Source of the DNA: Leptolyngbya sp. SIO4C1
Lineage (GTDB): Bacteria > Cyanobacteriota > Cyanobacteriia > Phormidesmidales > Phormidesmidaceae
Direction: 5' to 3'
NCBI GenBank assembly: GCA_010671975.1
Contig: JAAHIA010000233.1
Coordinates: 1-7,873 of the forward strand
Length of the DNA stretch: 7,873 nucleotides
Shown: positions 1-5,855 of the stretch, piece after piece
Numbering within the stretch: position 1 is the stretch's first letter
How the letters are laid out: every line of letters begins with the position of its first letter
Notes under the pieces: generated by a model
What the model saw: only the letters and a program-made list of their open reading frames with translations
Told to the model about the DNA's origin: nothing
The model's database searches: none
Program-made: the position numbers and the translations under genes

Positions 1-780
1 TGCAGCGTCACCGGCACGCTGACGCTGCACAACGGGGATGCCCTGACCTTCGGCCAGACTGAGCTGAGATTTTTCTGCCCCGCCGCTGAGCCGATGGGTC
101 ATTCGCAGTCCAGCGATTCACACGACTTTACCGCGACCGCAACGCTGCACGTGCGGCGGCTGATTTCAGTCATGGTGGTTGACATCCGCGATTTTACAGT
201 GATGACCCGCCAAATCGATGAGAAGGTACTCTCAGAGGTAATTGGCACCTGGTTTCGCCACGCCGGTGAAATTATCTCTGAATATGGCAGCTGGGTAGAT
301 AAGTATATTGGCGATGCCGTCATGGCCGTCTGGATTCACGGCACGCAGGAAGTCGAAGCCGAAGAAATGCTGCAGATCACGCGAGCGATCAATGCGCTAC
401 ACAAGATGACAAGCGAGCTGCACAAGAAGTATCCGCTGCCGTTCCCGCTGCGGGTAGGGGCTGGGGTCAATACGGGCTACGCCATGGTGGGCAATACCGG
501 CACTGGCGATCGGCCTGACTACACGGCGCTGGGCGATACGGTCAATGCTGCCTTTCGCTTTGAAACCTCAACCAAGCAGCTGGGCCTAGATGTCGCTATT
601 GGTGAAACCACCTACCAGCACCTCAGCCAGCTTGGCGCTGATGAGCAAACGTTTAAGCGCTATTCGGTTATGGTCAAGGGCTACGACATGCCGCTAGTCA
701 CCCATGCCTGCACCTTCGCTAACCTCGATCAATTTTTGCAGACGCGCGATCGCAGCTCCTCGGTGCCAGTCAAATCTTAG
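1..780 (+). CDS. FHA domain-class III adenylate/guanylate cyclase, 5'-truncated by window edge
   Basis: The frame is open from base 1, so the gene begins outside the window; 259 residues are visible. Residues about 4-27 (LTLHNGDALTFGQTELRF) look like the last strands of a forkhead-associated domain, which binds phosphothreonine. A full cyclase homology domain follows from about residue 54. Both metal-binding aspartates are present (D61 in VVDIRDFT, D105 in YIGDAVMAVW), as are the purine-selecting lysine K101 and the catalytic N182 and R186 of the VNAAFRFE motif. The position that is Asp in mammalian adenylyl cyclases is Thr (T175 in DYTALG). This is the state found in cyanobacterial and other bicarbonate-responsive class IIIb enzymes, so cAMP synthesis is the best guess. 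The architecture is like that of Synechocystis Cya1, also an FHA-cyclase. The ATG at 94 lies after the FHA remnant and is not the likely start. No membrane segment is visible, suggesting a soluble signalling enzyme. Confidence 0.9.
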   Translation, partial: CSVTGTLTLHNGDALTFGQTELRFFCPAAEPMGHSQSSDSHDFTATATLHVRRLISVMVVDIRDFTVMTRQIDEKVLSEVIGTWFRHAGEIISEYGSWVDKYIGDAVMAVWIHGTQEVEAEEMLQITRAINALHKMTSELHKKYPLPFPLRVGAGVNTGYAMVGNTGTGDRPDYTALGDTVNAAFRFETSTKQLGLDVAIGETTYQHLSQLGADEQTFKRYSVMVKGYDMPLVTHACTFANLDQFLQTRDRSSSVPVKS

Positions 781-801
781 ACAGCTTTATTTAATAACTT
801 A

Positions 802-815
802 ATAGCGCACGCTAT
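802..815. repeat. Inverted repeat in cyclase-psbU spacer
   Basis: ATAGCG and CGCTAT are separated by two bases, in the AT-rich spacer 22 bp after the cyclase stop and 66 bp before psbU. As RNA it would give a five-pair stem with a four-base loop, without a following T tract, so it is not a typical intrinsic terminator. It could be a protein-binding site or a weak 3' stem. I see no strong -35/-10 pair for psbU in the spacer (781-881); AT-rich stretches at about 838-860 are the only -10-like sequences. Confidence 0.3.
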
Positions 816-881
816 GGTCAGCGAAAATGCTAGTCTCTAAATAATGCTGTGTATTAAATTTTAACTAAGTCGAACAAAAAA

Positions 882-1301
882 ATGAAACGACTCTTTAGCC
901 TATTCATGGTGCTCGGGCTGGTTGTAGGCTCTCTCTTTTTGAGTGGAGTTAGGTCGGCTGAGGCCTCAATTTTTGAGAGTAAGGGTACTTTTACACCCGT
1001 ACTGGCAGACTTTCGCAATACAGTTGATGACAAGCTAGCAACCGAGTATGGTTCTAAAATTGACGTAAACAATACAAATGTTGCCGCATTTGCTAAATAT
1101 CGCGGTTTGTATCCCACCATTGCCGGCAAAATTGTCAGCAATGCGCCCTACAGCGAATTAGAAGACATTTTAGAAATTCCGAGTCTGAGCAATACTGAGG
1201 TTCAGCGCATTAAGGACAACTACGATGTCTTTACCATTTCCGATCCCGATCCGGCGCTAACCGAAGGGGCAGATCGCTTCAACAACGGCGTCTACAAGTA
1301 G
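882..1301 (+). CDS. psbU: Photosystem II extrinsic protein PsbU (12 kDa)
   Basis: PsbU sits on the lumenal face of photosystem II. With PsbO and PsbV it stabilises the Mn4CaO5 oxygen-evolving cluster and its chloride/calcium environment. The 139-residue precursor has a Sec-type signal peptide: K2-R3, a hydrophobic core at 4-22, and an AEA motif (26-28) giving a likely cut after A28. The mature part carries the family hallmarks: the DVNNTNVAAF segment (61-70), the helix-hairpin-helix-like RGLYPTIAGKIVSNAPY (74-90), the EDILEIPSLS turn (94-103) and the C-terminal EGADRFNNGVYK (128-139). Length and motif order fit full-length cyanobacterial PsbU. The ATG at 882 follows an A-run and has no Shine-Dalgarno sequence, which is common in cyanobacteria. 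The gene stands alone, between a signalling gene and nadB; co-transcription with nadB, 73 bp downstream, is possible but not demonstrable here. Confidence 0.97.
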   Translation: MKRLFSLFMVLGLVVGSLFLSGVRSAEASIFESKGTFTPVLADFRNTVDDKLATEYGSKIDVNNTNVAAFAKYRGLYPTIAGKIVSNAPYSELEDILEIPSLSNTEVQRIKDNYDVFTISDPDPALTEGADRFNNGVYK

Positions 1302-1332
1302 TTCTGGCGTCTCAACGAAGGGGTTCGCTCTT

Positions 1333-1355
1333 GGTAGAGTAGGGTAATACCTACC
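1333..1355 (+). promoter_or_regulatory. Imperfect inverted repeats in the nadB leader
   Basis: In the 73 bp between psbU and nadB, GGTAG (1333-1337) and GTAGG (1339-1343) can each pair with the single downstream CCTACC block (1350-1355), giving two mutually exclusive 5-bp stems. They end five bases before the nadB Shine-Dalgarno sequence. This could be an operator or a small leader RNA switch; the stems are short and the idea is inference only. No known NAD-regulator box was recognised. Confidence 0.25.
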
Positions 1356-1359
1356 TGCT

Positions 1360-1364
1360 AGGAG
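1360..1364 (+). promoter_or_regulatory. Shine-Dalgarno site deciding the nadB TTG start
   Basis: AGGAG lies ten bases upstream of TTG at 1375. It is the only good ribosome-binding sequence near the 5' end of the nadB frame. No ATG precedes the FAD-binding motif in that frame, so this site supports TTG as the start codon. Confidence 0.7.
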
Positions 1365-1374
1365 CGATTTTTCA

Positions 1375-3063
1375 TTGGTCAACGCTGCTTCGCTATCGGG
1401 CTCACCGTTTGATGTTTTGGTCATCGGCGGCGGGGCTGCCGGTCTATATTCGGCGCTGTGTTTGCCGACTACGCTACAGGTCGGCCTGATGACCAAAGAT
1501 ACGCTATCGCTGTCAGCCAGCGACTGGGCACAGGGCGGCATTGCAGCCGCGATCGCGCCAGACGATCGGCCCGAGCTACATATTACCGACACGCTCAAGG
1601 CAGGGGCAGGGCTGTGCGAACTTGATGCCGTTACTCAGCTGGTGGCAGAAGCCCGCGACTGCATTGACGCCCTAGTCGATATGGGCGTTGCCTTTGATCG
1701 CAAAGCCGGCGAGCTAGCGATGACGCTAGAAGCTGCCCATTCAAGGCGGCGAGTGCTGCATGCAGCCGACACCACCGGACGAGCGGTTGTGACCACGCTG
1801 GCTGCAGAAGTGCTAGCGCGTGACAATATTCAGGTGTTTAATCAGGCCTTTGTACTCGACTTATGGCTAAGCGCAGCGGGCGACTGTCAGGGCGTCTGCG
1901 TTGCCTATGCAAATCAAATTCATTGGATTGCGGCAAAAGCCGTGGTGCTCGCTACCGGCGGCGGCGGTCAGGTCTACGCGCAGACGACTAACCCAGCCGC
2001 CAGTACGGGTGATGGCGTCGCGATGACTTGGAGAGCCGGTGGGCAGCTGCGCGATTTAGAATTTGTCCAGTTTCACCCTACGGCACTCACTCAGCCAGGC
2101 GCACCTCATTTTTTAATTAGCGAAGCCGTTCGCGGCGAAGGCGCACATCTGATCGACGCGGAAGGCCGCCGGTTTGCCTTTGACTATCATCCCGATGGCG
2201 AGCTAGCCCCGCGCGACGTGGTAAGCCGAGCAATTTTTCTCCATTTGCAGCAGGCCAATCAGGCAAAGCCGGTGGTGTGGCTCGATCTGCGTCCTATCGA
2301 GCCCGAGCGGATTCAGCATCGCTTTCCTAACATCATTCGCAAATGCAAGAAATGGGCGGACATTGACCTATTTACGCAGCCGGTGCCGGTCTCGCCAGCG
2401 GCGCACTACTGGATGGGCGGCATCACGACTGATTTAGAAAGCCGCACGACACTTTCGCGACTCTACGCAGTGGGCGAAAATGCCAGTACCGGCGTTCACG
2501 GGGCTAATCGGCTAGCGAGCAATTCGCTATTAGAATGCTTGGTGTTTGGCGCTCAGCTTGAAAACCTGCAGCCGCAGCCGTTTACAGCACTGCCAGAGAC
2601 TGTGGATGCCGCGATCGCGCTGCCGCTTTCGGCCATCAATCCGGCTGTGCAAATGACCGATCTGCGAGCAGCCCTATCGCAGCTGGTCTGGCGCACGGCC
2701 GGCATCTGTCGAGAGGCCACCGGGCTCAAGCAGGCGATCGCCACGCTAGAGCAGTATCAGCAGACCTTTGAGGCGTTTCCCCTGACGCAGGCCCTGACTC
2801 AGCTCTCTCCTGGACAGGCCTATGCGCTCCCGGCTGAGCTCAATCCGCTCGAGGTGCGGCAGTGGGGCGAGCTGCGCAACCTGCTCGCAGTCGGCAGCCT
2901 AATTCTTAAAAGCGCCCTGTTTCGTACTGAGAGCCGAGGCGGCCACTATCGCAGCGACTTTCCTCAGACTGGGCCTAGCTGGCAGGTGCATACGCTGATT
3001 GAAGGCGATCGCTGCTGGCAGTCTGAGCCGGTTGAGAATGCATTGGAGCGACCCCCTCGATAG
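1375..3063 (+). CDS. nadB: L-aspartate oxidase NadB
   Basis: This FAD enzyme oxidises L-aspartate to iminoaspartate, which NadA condenses with dihydroxyacetone phosphate to quinolinate for NAD synthesis; O2 or fumarate takes the electrons. The 562-residue protein has the N-terminal dinucleotide motif VIGGGAAGLYSA (glycines 18-20 and 23), SDWAQGGIAAA, the arginine-rich HSRRRVLHAADTTG segment, and the ATGGGGQVY flavin motif. Residues matching the E. coli substrate-binding set are all in place: H234 (FHPTAL), R280 (APRDVVSRAI), H344 (HYWMGGI) and R379 (GANRLASNSLLE). Their spacing (46, 64 and 35 residues) is nearly that of E. coli H244, R290, H351 and R386. It therefore looks intact and active. 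It is slightly longer than the roughly 540-residue E. coli protein, with a diverged C-terminal helical domain from about residue 430. Translation starts at TTG. nadA is not in the window. Confidence 0.97.
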   Translation: MVNAASLSGSPFDVLVIGGGAAGLYSALCLPTTLQVGLMTKDTLSLSASDWAQGGIAAAIAPDDRPELHITDTLKAGAGLCELDAVTQLVAEARDCIDALVDMGVAFDRKAGELAMTLEAAHSRRRVLHAADTTGRAVVTTLAAEVLARDNIQVFNQAFVLDLWLSAAGDCQGVCVAYANQIHWIAAKAVVLATGGGGQVYAQTTNPAASTGDGVAMTWRAGGQLRDLEFVQFHPTALTQPGAPHFLISEAVRGEGAHLIDAEGRRFAFDYHPDGELAPRDVVSRAIFLHLQQANQAKPVVWLDLRPIEPERIQHRFPNIIRKCKKWADIDLFTQPVPVSPAAHYWMGGITTDLESRTTLSRLYAVGENASTGVHGANRLASNSLLECLVFGAQLENLQPQPFTALPETVDAAIALPLSAINPAVQMTDLRAALSQLVWRTAGICREATGLKQAIATLEQYQQTFEAFPLTQALTQLSPGQAYALPAELNPLEVRQWGELRNLLAVGSLILKSALFRTESRGGHYRSDFPQTGPSWQVHTLIEGDRCWQSEPVENALERPPR

Positions 3064-3075
3064 GGCGATCGCACG

Positions 3076-3282
3076 CTATCGCTTATTGCCAAACAGAGTT
3101 AGCAGCACAGCGGTGCCTGCCATCCCCAGCGCTAGGCAAAAGCCCATCCAAACCCCAAACGGCAGTGCCACAGAGCGAAAACTCAACAGCGTAATTGAAA
3201 CCGGCATCGCATTTTGCCCAGCAACGATGGCAATCACAAAGATCAGCACTGCCGGAATCAGCACAATAAACAGCTTTGCCAT
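3076..3282 (-). CDS. LapA/DUF1049-type small integral membrane protein
   Basis: A 68-residue protein with two predicted membrane helices (about 4-22 and 41-63) joined by a short loop. The loop segment QNAMPVSITLLSFRSVALP (23-41) matches the pattern of LapA-domain (DUF1049) proteins, where an N-x-x-x-V strand precedes the second helix. LapA in E. coli takes part in control of lipopolysaccharide assembly; the role of the very short cyanobacterial versions is unknown, so no function is claimed. GAGG (3289-3292) lies six bases before the ATG and supports the start. The gene is convergent with nadB, with 12 bp between stop codons, and that gap holds a HIP1 site. A frame on the opposite strand across this region lacks family features and appears to be a shadow. 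Confidence 0.82.
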   Translation of the reverse strand: MAKLFIVLIPAVLIFVIAIVAGQNAMPVSITLLSFRSVALPFGVWMGFCLALGMAGTAVLLTLFGNKR

Positions 3283-3310
3283 AGCCGACCTCGCCTACAG
3301 AACCATCGCC

Positions 3311-3316
3311 AGTATA
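3311..3316 (-). promoter_or_regulatory. Candidate -10 element for the LapA-like gene
   Basis: Read on the - strand this is TATACT (five of six to TATAAT), placed so that transcription would start about 20-25 bases before the ATG at 3282. The hexamer 17 bases upstream, CTGAAC, is only a weak -35 match. Supported by sequence similarity and position only. Confidence 0.35.
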
Positions 3317-3467
3317 CACATCGTATCGACACAGTTCAGACAGTTAGCCATCGCCATTACTGAAGTCAGCTCGCTATATGATTTGAAGCTGGTTTATCAG
3401 GCAGTGACGCTTTTTGCCAATAGCGTAGCCGTGATTAAACATCCAGAGCGCAAGTATCGTTTAGAGC

Positions 3468-3722
3468 ATGAAGTTCGCAAAGGGACACTTAACCGCCTTA
3501 ACACCTGCATCGCCACTGAGAACAATTTCAAACGCAGAATGGCCTACAGTAATGATCTTTCGCTACCCAGTGCTGATTGAGAGCGCATCAGACTGCGAGC
3601 AGCTAGTAGGGCATACCGCCTACGTTGATAAAGACAAATATGCGTTGCAGGATGTCAATCGGCTGATGGGCATTTTGGTGCATATCATTGCCGCTAGCGG
3701 CGTCAAGGTGCCAGTTGCGTAA
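3468..3722 (+). CDS. Doubtful small ORF, hypothetical
   Basis: An 84-codon frame with a possible internal start at 3552 (MIFRYPVLIESASDCEQL). It has no clear membrane helix or known motif and no Shine-Dalgarno sequence before either ATG. Its last 20 bases overlap the 3' end of the ABC ATPase gene on the other strand, and part of its C-terminus (AASG) is encoded by a palindrome. It is listed because it lies in an otherwise empty stretch, but it is more likely spurious than real. Confidence 0.15.
   Translation: MKFAKGHLTALTPASPLRTISNAEWPTVMIFRYPVLIESASDCEQLVGHTAYVDKDKYALQDVNRLMGILVHIIAASGVKVPVA
3690..3701. repeat. Perfect 12-bp palindrome after the ABC ATPase gene
   Basis: GCCGCTAGCGGC is its own reverse complement and begins one base beyond the TGA of the ABC gene (- strand). 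It has no T tract on either strand, and as RNA it could form only a four-pair stem with a CTAG loop, so intrinsic termination is unlikely. It may be a binding site, a processing or 3'-end stem, or a copy of a dispersed short palindrome. Confidence 0.4.
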
Positions 3723-4599
3723 CTTCTAAATAGATGTGCTCTAGCTTCACCGGGCTGCGGGCGATTGAATCGATGGGCAGACCGTCAAATCGCGCTAGCA
3801 GATCTTTGAGCGCCAGCTGCTCCGGTATCCAAAAGGCCAGATCGGCTCCATAGCGACGCGGGGTAAAGCCGTGCTGCTCGGCGCGGGCGATCGCAGCGGC
3901 CTCATCAGCCGTTTGCAGCGTCACGATCTCCTGAGCCGAGATGCGCTGCTGCAGCTGACTCAGCGTTCCCTGCGCCAGCAGTTTTCCCTGCTTAATGATG
4001 CCGATGCGATCGCACAGTCGCTCGGCCTCATCGAGCAGATGCGTGGTTAGCAAAAGGGTGATACCTTCTCGTCGCAGATTGCGAATCAGCGCCCAGACCT
4101 CATGCCGCGCTTCGAGATCGAGTCCGGTGGTGGGTTCATCTAGCACAACTAGCTTGGGCTGATGCACAAGCGCCACGGCCAGGCTCAGCCGTCGCTGCAT
4201 GCCGCCGCTGAGCGAACTGACTACGCTCTGGGCTCGGTCTTGCAGATTCACTGCCTCTAAGCAAAAGCCGACGCGCTGCGATCGCGTGGCCTTATTCAGC
4301 CCATATATCTTGGCAAAAAACTGGAGATTCTCAGCACAGGTCAGGCTTTGGTAGAGCAAATTTTGCTGCGGCATGATACCGAGCAGCGGCTTAGTGCGGT
4401 CTGACACTGGCTGGTTACCAATGGTGACGCTACCCCGATCCGGTCTGAGCAGGCCGCTAAGCAAGTTAATTGTCGTCGTTTTGCCTGCCCCGTTTGGCCC
4501 CAGCAGCCCGTAGATTTCGCCCGGCTGCAGCATCAGCGTCAGATCGTCTAGCGCCCGGCGGCTGCCGTAAGTTTTTGAAAGATGACGAATTTGAAGCAT
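3703..4599 (-). CDS. ABC-2 type exporter, ATP-binding protein (CcmA/DrrA-like)
   Basis: A nucleotide-binding subunit that would hydrolyse ATP to drive an ABC-2 family exporter from the cytoplasmic side of the membrane. With the start used here (298 residues) all motifs are intact: Walker A GPNGAGKT (34-41), Q-loop PQQNL (77-81), signature LSGGMQ (130-135), Walker B LVVLDE (150-155), D-loop GLD (159-161) and H-loop histidine H187 in LTTHLL. The C-terminal 80 or so residues are the usual variable extension of this subfamily (substrates include drugs, polysaccharides and lipids), so the cargo cannot be inferred. MLQIRHLSKTYG is the normal family N-terminus. An earlier in-frame ATG at 4632 would add 11 residues and leave only 11 bp to the divergent frame, so 4599 is preferred; neither start has a strong Shine-Dalgarno. 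No permease gene is adjacent, so the partner must be encoded elsewhere. Confidence 0.92.
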   Translation of the reverse strand: MLQIRHLSKTYGSRRALDDLTLMLQPGEIYGLLGPNGAGKTTTINLLSGLLRPDRGSVTIGNQPVSDRTKPLLGIMPQQNLLYQSLTCAENLQFFAKIYGLNKATRSQRVGFCLEAVNLQDRAQSVVSSLSGGMQRRLSLAVALVHQPKLVVLDEPTTGLDLEARHEVWALIRNLRREGITLLLTTHLLDEAERLCDRIGIIKQGKLLAQGTLSQLQQRISAQEIVTLQTADEAAAIARAEQHGFTPRRYGADLAFWIPEQLALKDLLARFDGLPIDSIARSPVKLEHIYLEVTQLAP

Positions 4600-4673
4600 A
4601 CGAAAACAGCTAAGGGCTGCGGCTTGGCTCATTTTGTATCAGTATGGCATTAGTCTTTCCACCCACCGATCTT

Positions 4674-5063
4674 ATGTCTTCAGCCCAAGACGCCGTACTC
4701 GCTGCCAACCAAGCCTTCTACCGCGCCTTTGAGAAAAAAGATATTGAGGCCATGGAGGCTGCCTGCTCAAAAGGTATTGGCAGCCTTTGCATACATCCGG
4801 GTCGCAGCGCCGTCAGAGGCTGGGAAAAGATCTATCAGTCATGGCAGCAAATCTTTAAAGCGACTCGCTATCTTGAAATTGACACCGAGGTAATCTCGGT
4901 AGAAGTTTCGGGCGATCTAGCTTACGTGGTCCTGGTTGAAAACGTTATGCAGGTGGCTGGCAACCGTCGGCTGACGGCTCGGTCAATGGCGACTAACGTC
5001 TTTGAGCAGATGGGCGGGCAGTGGTATCTGGTGCACCATCACGGCAGCCCAATTGCGGGCTAG
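4674..5063 (+). CDS. SnoaL/NTF2-like small protein
   Basis: A 129-residue single-domain protein of the NTF2-like cone fold. Helical N-terminus (MSSAQDAVLAANQAFYRAF) is followed by the family's conserved CIHPGR (39-44 region), the RGWEKIYQSWQQIF helix, strands around TEVISVEVSGDLAYVVLVE, and the C-terminal ATNVFEQMGGQWYLVHHHGSP. This pattern matches the SnoaL-like/DUF4440-type proteins common in cyanobacteria. Members serve as small enzymes, ligand-binding or association domains, and no specific reaction can be assigned. An upstream in-frame ATG at 4644 would add ten residues. The later start is preferred because homologous domains begin near it and it leaves 74 bp between the divergent genes for promoters. 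Its stop codon abuts that of cobO. Confidence 0.85.
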   Translation: MSSAQDAVLAANQAFYRAFEKKDIEAMEAACSKGIGSLCIHPGRSAVRGWEKIYQSWQQIFKATRYLEIDTEVISVEVSGDLAYVVLVENVMQVAGNRRLTARSMATNVFEQMGGQWYLVHHHGSPIAG

Positions 5064-5735
5064 CTAAAATTCAATTCCTGGCTGAGCCTTGACGCCTTGC
5101 TCTTTAAACGGATGTTTCACCAGCGTCATCTCAGTCACTAGATCAGCCCGCTCAATCAGCGCCGCCGGCGCCCCGCGCCCGGTTAAAATCACGTGCGAGT
5201 CTGGGGGCTTCTCGCTGAGTCCGGATAGCACGTCCTCGACTGCTAGATAGCCTAGCTTCAGCGCAATATTCACTTCATCGAGCAGCACCGTGCGATAGTT
5301 GGCATCGCGAATGTAGCCCAGCGCCTTTTGCCAAGCCGCTTGCGCCATCTCGGTATCGCGCTGTCGGTCCTGCGTTTCCCAAGTAAAGCCTTCGCCCATG
5401 GCGTGAAAGGCGAGCTGCTCTGGCCAGTGGCTGAGCGCTGCTTTTTCGGCTGGCTCCCAGCCGCCTTTGATGAACTGGACAATCGCTACGTTGTAGCCGT
5501 GCCCCAGCGATCGCAGCACCATGCCCAGCGCCGCTGTGGTTTTGCCTTTGCCGTTGCCGGTATGCACGATCACCAAGCCCTTTTCCTGCCTGCGATCGGC
5601 CAGCCGCTGAGCCTGCACTTCCTTACGTCGCGCCATCTTGCGCTTATACTGCGCTTCTGAAAGCCCAGCTTCAGTCGCTTCTTCATCCAGCTGTGTAGCA
5701 GTTTGGTCAAGGTCGGCAGTTGGTTTAGAAGTCAT
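5064..5735 (-). CDS. cobO: Cob(I)yrinic acid a,c-diamide adenosyltransferase (CobO/BtuR family)
   Basis: This enzyme transfers the 5'-deoxyadenosyl group of ATP to the reduced cobalt of corrinoids, both in de novo adenosylcobalamin synthesis and in salvage. The 223-residue cytoplasmic protein has the family's P-loop-like HTGNGKGKTTAALG (58-71), the FIKGGW segment (88-93), MGEGFTW (113-119), the Walker-B-like VLLDEVN (150-156), TGRGAP (185-190) and the diagnostic C-terminus HPFKEQGVKAQPGIEF (208-223). Ahead of the P-loop is a charged, probably helical tail of about 55 residues, longer than in E. coli BtuR. Other cobalamin genes are not adjacent and I see no cobalamin riboswitch in the 120 bp upstream. 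The ATG at 5735 has no clear Shine-Dalgarno sequence. The gene is convergent with the SnoaL-like gene and divergent from tRNA-Arg. Confidence 0.95.
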   Translation of the reverse strand: MTSKPTADLDQTATQLDEEATEAGLSEAQYKRKMARRKEVQAQRLADRRQEKGLVIVHTGNGKGKTTAALGMVLRSLGHGYNVAIVQFIKGGWEPAEKAALSHWPEQLAFHAMGEGFTWETQDRQRDTEMAQAAWQKALGYIRDANYRTVLLDEVNIALKLGYLAVEDVLSGLSEKPPDSHVILTGRGAPAALIERADLVTEMTLVKHPFKEQGVKAQPGIEF

Positions 5736-5783
5736 AGCAGCTAGAGTGCGGTCAAACAGATCACAAGCGACTGGAAAAACAGA

Positions 5784-5792
5784 TGCTATGAT
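5784..5792 (+). promoter_or_regulatory. Candidate extended -10 promoter for tRNA-Arg
   Basis: TGCTATGAT contains the TGn extension plus TATGAT (five of six to TATAAT). The -35 position (about 5764-5769) is a poor match, as is common with extended -10 promoters. It would give the tRNA a 5' leader of roughly 55-60 bases. Sequence similarity only. Confidence 0.4.
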
Positions 5793-5801
5793 AAATTATC
5801 A
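5789..5801. promoter_or_regulatory. AT-rich inverted repeat between cobO and tRNA-Arg
   Basis: TGATAA and TTATCA flank a single central A, giving a perfect 6-1-6 inverted repeat 54 bp upstream of the cobO start. It overlaps the -10-like sequence of the tRNA promoter. The half-sites resemble those of Fur-family operators (Fur, Zur: TGATAAT...ATTATCA), though the repeat is shorter than the usual 7-1-7. A regulator bound here could affect either divergent transcript; this is inference. Confidence 0.35.
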
Positions 5802-5823
5802 CTCATTGCGTGGCTTGATGTGT

Positions 5824-5837
5824 GGCTCAATCGAGCC
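5824..5837 (+). repeat. Small hairpin in the tRNA-Arg 5' leader
   Basis: GGCTC and GAGCC can form a five-pair stem with a four-base loop (AATC), ending 18 bases before the tRNA. No T tract follows, so it is not an intrinsic terminator. It may shape the precursor that RNase P processes, or be incidental. Confidence 0.3.
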
Positions 5838-5855
5838 GTCTTCAGGGCATGATGA

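Larger units (their letters stand above)
3283..3702. other. Gene-poor, lower-GC intergenic stretch
   Basis: About 420 bp between the starts of the LapA-like gene and the end of the ABC ATPase gene. Hand counts for 3361-3660 give about 47% GC, visibly below the flanking genes. Two overlapping + strand frames cross it: one open to 3580, with charged text such as VIKHPERKYRLEHEVRKGTL, and one from ATG 3468 to 3722. Neither has a recognisable family, a good ribosome-binding site or consistent length, and the second runs into the ABC gene on the other strand. The stretch may be the remains of a decayed gene, an untranslated region or a small RNA locus; none can be chosen from sequence alone. Confidence 0.5.

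Noticed and set aside
94..780. Cyclase gene starting at ATG 94
   Set aside because: The same frame is open to base 1 and the text before 94 looks like the end of an FHA domain, so the gene is longer and cut by the window.
854..1141. - strand frame across psbU
   Set aside because: Shadow of psbU, whose signal peptide and conserved motifs are unmistakable.
1334..1347. Possible NtcA site (GTA-N8-TAA) before nadB
   Set aside because: The second half-site is TAA rather than TAC, and no correctly spaced -10 element follows.
1257..1598. - strand frame across the psbU end and nadB start
   Set aside because: Antisense to the FAD-binding motif of nadB; no domain of its own.
2999..3580. 193-codon + strand frame overlapping the nadB end and the LapA-like gene
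   Set aside because: It lies antisense to a gene with clear family features, overlaps nadB by 65 bases, and has no recognisable domain across its first two thirds.
5736..5855. Cobalamin riboswitch upstream of cobO
   Set aside because: The 120 bp spacer lacks a recognisable B12-box and is too short for the full fold plus a promoter.
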